Source of the DNA: HGM11501 sp045123995
GTDB lineage: Bacteria; Bacillota; Clostridia; CAKSNL01; HGM11501
Length of the DNA stretch: 62,399 bases
Assembly: GCA_045123995.1 (NCBI GenBank)
Contig: JBGVKY010000018.1
Coordinates: 1 to 62,399 of the forward strand
Direction of reading: 5' to 3'
The position numbers and the translations under genes are program-made. Positions 58,908 through 62,399 of the stretch are shown here, in pieces. The stretch's first letter is position 1, and the number at the start of each line of letters is the position of its first letter. A model generated the notes under the pieces. The model was not told where the DNA came from. It was given only the letters and a program-made list of their open reading frames with translations, and ran no database searches.

Positions 58908-59801
58908 ATGCATTATATAATTTTGTATAACGAAAAAGCAGATAATGGAAGAGGTCTTAAAAACGCAGAGAGATTAAAAGAAACCTTAAAGGGTGAAACT
59001 TTGTCCTTTTATGATATAACAGAATGTGACCTTTGTTCCTTTACCAAAAATCTTAAAGAAGATGACAACCTCATTGTTTCAGGCGGCGATGGGACTTTAA
59101 ATCGTTTTATAAATTCAGTATCATCAGAGGAAGTAAAGGATAAAAACATTTTTTATCACGCTGCAGGAAGCGGAAACGATTTTGCCAATGATATAGAATT
59201 AAAAGATGATACACTCACTCCTCTTTATCCTTATCTTTTAAATCTTCCCACTGCAACTGTTTTAGGCAAAGACTATAAATTTATAAACGGTGTGGGTTTC
59301 GGCCTTGACGGCTACTGCTGTGAAGAGGGGGACCGAATCCGCGAGACAAGTTCAAAGCCCATAAACTATACCAAAATAGCCATTGTCGGTCTTTTATTCA
59401 AGTTCAAAAAGAAAAAGGCGTATGTTACAGTTGACGGACTTACTAAAGAATACAAAAATGTATGGATTTGCCCCACCATGTTCGGCCGTTTCTACGGTGG
59501 CGGAATGATGACCTGCCCCAACCAGGACAGAAAAAATCAGGACGGTCTTGTATCAGTTGCAGTTGTTCACTCAAAAAGCAAGTTAAGACTCTTAATGCTT
59601 TTCCCCTCAATCTTTAAAGGAACTCATATCAATGCAAAAAAATATGTGGAAATTTTCAAGGGAAAGGAAATCACAGTTTCTTTCGAAAACCCCTCTGCCC
59701 TTCAGATTGACGGCGAAACAATACCGAATGTTTTATCCTACAGGGTTACAGCGTCAGCACCATTAGTTTTAACAGATAAAGAAAAAGTGAAAGAGGCATG
59801 A
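58908..59801 (+). CDS. Diacylglycerol/lipid kinase-family protein (YegS/DagK-like)
   Basis: 297 residues. VSGGDGTLNRFINS (GGDGT) binds ATP phosphate; AAGSGNDFAND follows; GVGFGLDGYCCEE and the C-terminal AKKYVEIFKGKEITV are family features. It phosphorylates a lipid such as diacylglycerol for recycling, or a sphingoid-like lipid. The stop codon lies within the terminator stem. Confidence 0.87.
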   Translation: MHYIILYNEKADNGRGLKNAERLKETLKGETLSFYDITECDLCSFTKNLKEDDNLIVSGGDGTLNRFINSVSSEEVKDKNIFYHAAGSGNDFANDIELKDDTLTPLYPYLLNLPTATVLGKDYKFINGVGFGLDGYCCEEGDRIRETSSKPINYTKIAIVGLLFKFKKKKAYVTVDGLTKEYKNVWICPTMFGRFYGGGMMTCPNQDRKNQDGLVSVAVVHSKSKLRLLMLFPSIFKGTHINAKKYVEIFKGKEITVSFENPSALQIDGETIPNVLSYRVTASAPLVLTDKEKVKEA

Positions 59802-59815
59802 CCTCTTTCACTTTT
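59783..59815 (+). terminator. Terminator of the lipid-kinase gene
   Basis: AAAAGTGAAAGAGG pairs with CCTCTTTCACTTTT around CATGA; the stop codon TGA is in the loop, and TATTTT follows. Confidence 0.8.
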
Positions 59816-59830
59816 ATTTTGACAAAAAAA

Positions 59831-59859
59831 TTGACACAGCCTTTCTTTTATGATACAAT
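59831..59859 (+). promoter_or_regulatory. Promoter of the His-rich permease
   Basis: TTGACA (59831-59836), 17-bp spacer, TACAAT (59854-59859). Its position means the ATG at 59893, not an earlier one, is used. Confidence 0.75.
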
Positions 59860-59892
59860 TGCATGTATTCGATTAAAGGAAAGGCAGATTTT

Positions 59893-60741
59893 ATGCATCA
59901 CTTTTTACATATGCTGGAGCATTCTTTTTTAGATTCATTAAAGATACTCCCGTCACTTTTTATCATTTATTTTATAATTGAATATATTGAGCACAAAAAG
60001 AATAACGAGGCTCATCACCTTTTCATGAAATCCAAAAAAGCAGGTCCCCTCTTTGGAGGACTCTTCGGTTGTATTCCACAGTGCGGTTTTTCTGTCATTG
60101 CATCCGAGCTTTATTCAAAGGGCATGATTACTTTAGGAACCCTCTTTGCGGTGTTTATCGCCACAAGCGACGAGGCAATTCCCATTTTACTTTCCGAGCC
60201 CTCTTTATTTTCAGAAATGCTTATACTCATTTTATCGAAGCTTTTAATTGCCGTTTTCTTTGGCTTTTTAATTGATATCATAATTAAAAATCAGGGTGTT
60301 CATCACGGCCACTGTCACCAGGAGGACGAGCATCATCACTTTCACGGCAACTGCGAAAGCTGTCACGAGGGAATACTTAAATCCACTTTAATTCATGTGG
60401 CTAAAATTTTTATTTTCATCTTCGTTATAAGTCTGGCACTTTCCTTCATGATGGAGCAATTTTCAATAGAATCTCTCTCCCTTAATAAATGGCTTTTGCC
60501 ATTTATAACAAGCTTAATAGGGCTTATACCGAACTGTGCATCTTCTGTCCTTTTAACAAAGCTTTATATGGAGGGAGCTATAACCCTCGCTTCTTTAACC
60601 GGTGCCTTGTGTTCCTCCGCAGGTGTGGGACTTATAGTTCTTTTCAAGCTCAATAAAAATTATAAAAAGAATATGTTAATTCTTCTGCTTTTATATTTTA
60701 TCGGTGTTTTATCCGGACTTATACTTACAATATTCAATTAA
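59893..60741 (+). CDS. Two-fold-repeat permease with His-rich loop (putative manganese/arsenic efflux family)
   Basis: 282 residues from the ATG at 59893 (AAAGGAAAGG eight bases upstream). Two similar halves: GCIPQCGFSVIASELYSKGM and GLIPNCASSVLLTKLYMEGA, each followed by helices, so an inverted or tandem duplication. Between the halves is a metal-binding loop (HHGHCHQEDEHHHFHGNC, about residues 136-153). Relatives are named putative manganese transporter or arsenic efflux protein. A metal cation or oxyanion exporter is likely. Monocistronic. Confidence 0.7.
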   Translation: MHHFLHMLEHSFLDSLKILPSLFIIYFIIEYIEHKKNNEAHHLFMKSKKAGPLFGGLFGCIPQCGFSVIASELYSKGMITLGTLFAVFIATSDEAIPILLSEPSLFSEMLILILSKLLIAVFFGFLIDIIIKNQGVHHGHCHQEDEHHHFHGNCESCHEGILKSTLIHVAKIFIFIFVISLALSFMMEQFSIESLSLNKWLLPFITSLIGLIPNCASSVLLTKLYMEGAITLASLTGALCSSAGVGLIVLFKLNKNYKKNMLILLLLYFIGVLSGLILTIFN

Positions 60742-60770
60742 AAAAGGGTGCCTGGCACCCTTTTTTAATT
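60736..60770. terminator. Bidirectional terminator
   Basis: 16-bp stem AATTAAAAAAGGGTGC with its complement around CTG, between the permease and the beta-lactamase-fold gene, overlapping both ends. Confidence 0.9.
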
Positions 60771-61850
60771 GAAATAATTATACGCCATTTCCGAGATTTT
60801 AGAAATCAAGGATGCTCCGAATTTCACATCGCCGTTACCCAGAACGCAGATTATATAATCGGCTCCCTCAGAAAAAACAATACCGATATCGGAATTTGCT
60901 GTATCCGTTTCCCCCGTCTTGTTGGCTATTTTTACGCCTGATGGAACTCCCTGGGGGATTTTCCACCGCCTGGTCTGTCCCAAAAGCAGCGAAAGCATTT
61001 CCTCGCTGGCTTTTTCGCTTACAAGTTCTTTATTATATATGGCTTTTAAAATTCTTCCGCAGTCTCTTGGCGAGGTATAGTTATGATGCCTGTAGGGTCC
61101 TTTTCTTCCTGACAGTTCCACCAGGTAGGAGCCCCTCTCCGTATTTTCGCACCCCAAGCTTCTCGAAATTTCGTTTTCCTTGTCAAAGCCCTTTGCTTCA
61201 TTCCCACCGCCAGCTTTAATGGTAAGGTAGTTGCACGCCTCGTTGCTGCTTTCGGTTATCATAAGCTTTAATTTGTGGGAAATGTCCGCATCTTTTTTAA
61301 GATTTCCCTTTTCGATTTCATCAAAAACTCCAGCCATGGTATAAACCTTAACTAAGCTTGCTGCAGAATATCTGCCTTCGTTTATTAAAAGATATTCGTT
61401 GTTCTCAAGGTTCTGTATAAAAACACCCCAGGAACCGCTTTGGTTTTTAATAAAGTTTTCTATATTTGCTTTAAGGTCAGAAAGCCCCTCCCAGTCAGGC
61501 CTTTTTTTAAGCCATCCTTTTTTGAGAAACTCTTCCTTTTGGCTCTGAGGCACCATCATTTCTTCCCCTTTTTCAGAATACACCGGGGTAAATGGTTCAT
61601 CACCCCAGAAAGGGTCTTTGTTTTCCAGCCACAGGCTTAAGGTTACTATTTTTTCTTCACCGCTTTTTGAGTAAATCCTTAAAACTTCCTCTGAAAACCA
61701 GCCTTCTTTAAGATAGTCCTCTTTTTCCTTAGCTTTTATTTCAAGGCTTTCGTTTTCCCGGTATACTAAAACGGTTCTTTCCCGCATATATATAACTACA
61801 GATGCCATTATAAGCAATATGAGTATTAAAAATTTCGAGATTTTTTTCAT
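60765..61850 (-). CDS. Exported beta-lactamase/PBP-fold serine hydrolase with N-terminal repeats
   Basis: 361 residues. One N-terminal helix (KFLILILLIMASVVIYMRE) anchors or exports it. Residues 28-51 and 89-113 are two copies of a unit ending YLKEGW/FLKKGW (VYRENESLEIKAKEKEDY and VYSEKGEEMMVPQSQKEE). The hydrolase domain has Ser165-x-x-Lys168 (SLVK), Ser201-x-Asn203 (SSN) and Lys311-Thr-Gly (NKTG), the class A beta-lactamase-like set without a clear omega-loop Glu motif. It may be a peptidoglycan-acting enzyme rather than a resistance enzyme. Confidence 0.85.
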   Translation of the reverse strand: MKKISKFLILILLIMASVVIYMRERTVLVYRENESLEIKAKEKEDYLKEGWFSEEVLRIYSKSGEEKIVTLSLWLENKDPFWGDEPFTPVYSEKGEEMMVPQSQKEEFLKKGWLKKRPDWEGLSDLKANIENFIKNQSGSWGVFIQNLENNEYLLINEGRYSAASLVKVYTMAGVFDEIEKGNLKKDADISHKLKLMITESSNEACNYLTIKAGGGNEAKGFDKENEISRSLGCENTERGSYLVELSGRKGPYRHHNYTSPRDCGRILKAIYNKELVSEKASEEMLSLLLGQTRRWKIPQGVPSGVKIANKTGETDTANSDIGIVFSEGADYIICVLGNGDVKFGASLISKISEMAYNYFN

Positions 61851-61864
61851 ATTTATCCCCTTTT

Positions 61865-61908
61865 CTTTTTGTATTTTACATTATACTACAAAAAGAATCC
61901 AAAATCAA
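61865..61908 (-). promoter_or_regulatory. Promoter and inverted repeat ahead of the beta-lactamase-fold gene
   Basis: TTGATT (complement 61903-61908), 17-bp spacer, TATAAT (complement 61880-61885). A perfect 9-bp inverted repeat CTTTTTGTA (61865-61873) / TACAAAAAG (61887-61895) brackets the -10 box with a 13-bp centre and could be an operator. Confidence 0.55.
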
Positions 61909-61938
61909 TTATAAAAGCATATATTTTGAAAAAAACAC

Positions 61939-61967
61939 TTGACATGAGGGGCTTTTTTTGCTATAAT
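61939..61967 (+). promoter_or_regulatory. Promoter of the tRNA-groEL transcript
   Basis: TTGACA (61939-61944), 17-bp spacer, TATAAT (61962-61967). Consensus; no CIRCE element between it and groEL. Confidence 0.88.
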
Positions 61968-61985
61968 ACCTTTTGCGTGATAATT

Positions 61986-62059
61986 GGACCATTAGCTCAG
62001 TTGGTTAGAGCAACTGGCTCATAACCAGTCGGTCCTTGGTTCGAGCCCAAGATGGTCCA
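61986..62059 (+). tRNA. tRNA with CAU anticodon (Met or lysidine-modified Ile2)
   Basis: 74 bases. Acceptor GGACCAT/ATGGTCC, anticodon stem ACTGG/CCAGT around CTCATAA, T-arm GTTCGAGCC. CCA is not encoded (ACTA follows), unlike the five tRNAs of the cluster. The GGACC acceptor and CTCATAA loop resemble Bacillus tRNA-Ile2 as I recall it, but elongator Met cannot be excluded. Confidence 0.9.
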
Positions 62060-62085
62060 CTACTAAAATATAAGGAGTGAACAAT

Positions 62086-62399
62086 ATGTCAAAGAGTATT
62101 AAGTATGGCGTTGAAGCTAGAGTTGCACTTGAAGCAGGTGTAAATCAGTTAGCCAACACAGTCAAAGTAACTATTGGCCCTAAGGGAAGAAACGTTGTAT
62201 TAGACAGACCTTATGGTGCTCCACTCATTACTAATGATGGCGTGACTATCGCCAAGGAAATTGAGCTGGAAGATGCTTTCGAAAACATGGGTGCTCAGCT
62301 TGTACGTGAAGTAGCTACCAAAACTAACGATATCGCTGGTGATGGTACAACTACTGCAACTGTATTAGCTCAGGCTATGATTAACGAAGGTATGAAGAA
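62086..62399 (+). CDS. groEL: Chaperonin GroEL (Hsp60), N-terminal part, cut by the window edge
   Basis: The visible 104 codons start at an ATG (62086) with AAGGAGTG seven bases upstream. GPKGRNVVLDRPYGAP, TNDGVTIAKEIELED, NMGAQLVREVATKTND and AGDGTTTATVLAQA are the GroEL ATP-domain signature. It starts 26 bases after the tRNA with no terminator or promoter between. groES, normally just upstream, and CIRCE are both absent. The apical and C-terminal parts lie outside the window. Confidence 0.95.
   Translation, partial: MSKSIKYGVEARVALEAGVNQLANTVKVTIGPKGRNVVLDRPYGAPLITNDGVTIAKEIELEDAFENMGAQLVREVATKTNDIAGDGTTTATVLAQAMINEGMK

Overview
The window looks like chromosome of a low-GC Gram-positive anaerobe of class Clostridia, probably a gut or fibre-associated lineage. 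The grounds are the AT-rich sequence with strong AGGAGG ribosome-binding sites, sigma-A promoters with 17-bp spacers, the Firmicutes-type hrcA-grpE-dnaK-dnaJ operon behind a CIRCE element, HelD, a YtvI-like permease, FliB, class III fructose bisphosphatase, a dockerin-tagged subtilase and copper-amine-oxidase-stalk/DUF5050 surface proteins. The family-level placement is a guess. Most genes lie on the minus strand.

Layout. 1-1030: one end of an integrated conjugative-type element (RepA N-terminus, a two-domain HTH protein, iterated 11-bp GGGAACT repeats), apparently abutting and shortening a YdjC-family gene. 1029-8637: a surface-polysaccharide block (deacetylase, GtrII glucosyltransferase, GT32 transferase, Wzx flippase, acetyltransferase, GtrA) with an aldo/keto reductase and FliB upstream; the flippase operon has its own promoter and a terminator hairpin in its leader. 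8640-11630: a very AT-rich accessory stretch with a CPBP protease, pnuC behind a structured leader, a multi-hairpin GATAT/ATATC element, a gene-poor stretch and a hexapeptide acetyltransferase. 11740-16700: rpsF-ssb-rpsR, an EF-G paralogue and a GMP synthase lacking its glutaminase domain. 16860-23600: dockerin subtilase; argS-helD-stalk/propeller operon. 23640-27250: a ROK regulator-aminotransferase-oxidoreductase operon with a perfect palindromic operator. 27420-27950: five tRNAs (Gly, Arg, His, Gln, Lys). 27980-31570: apgM, AI-2E-type permease, rhomboid. 31600-36105: secA-prfB-Nudix. 36100-39830: heterodimeric ABC exporter. 39890-44600: heat-shock operon. 44600-52050: clpP; mgtC-pgeF-solute-binding lipoprotein; galM-SLOG-nuclease; iron alcohol dehydrogenase. 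52050-56770: potABC followed by two unusual membrane proteins and no potD. 56800-61910: fbp, a lipid kinase, a His-rich permease and a beta-lactamase-fold protein. 61930-62399: a tRNA(CAU) directly followed by groEL, cut by the edge.

The core is ordinary housekeeping. The parts that deserve a second look are regulatory: leader hairpins of the flippase, pnuC and mgtC transcripts, the ROK operator, a tRNA-groEL transcript without groES or CIRCE, and the multi-hairpin repeat near 10.5 kb. Gene-level oddities are the missing GuaA glutaminase domain, potABC without potD, prfB without its frameshift, and an EF-G paralogue with Tyr in place of the catalytic His. I found no CRISPR array, no intact insertion sequence and no clear new defence system.
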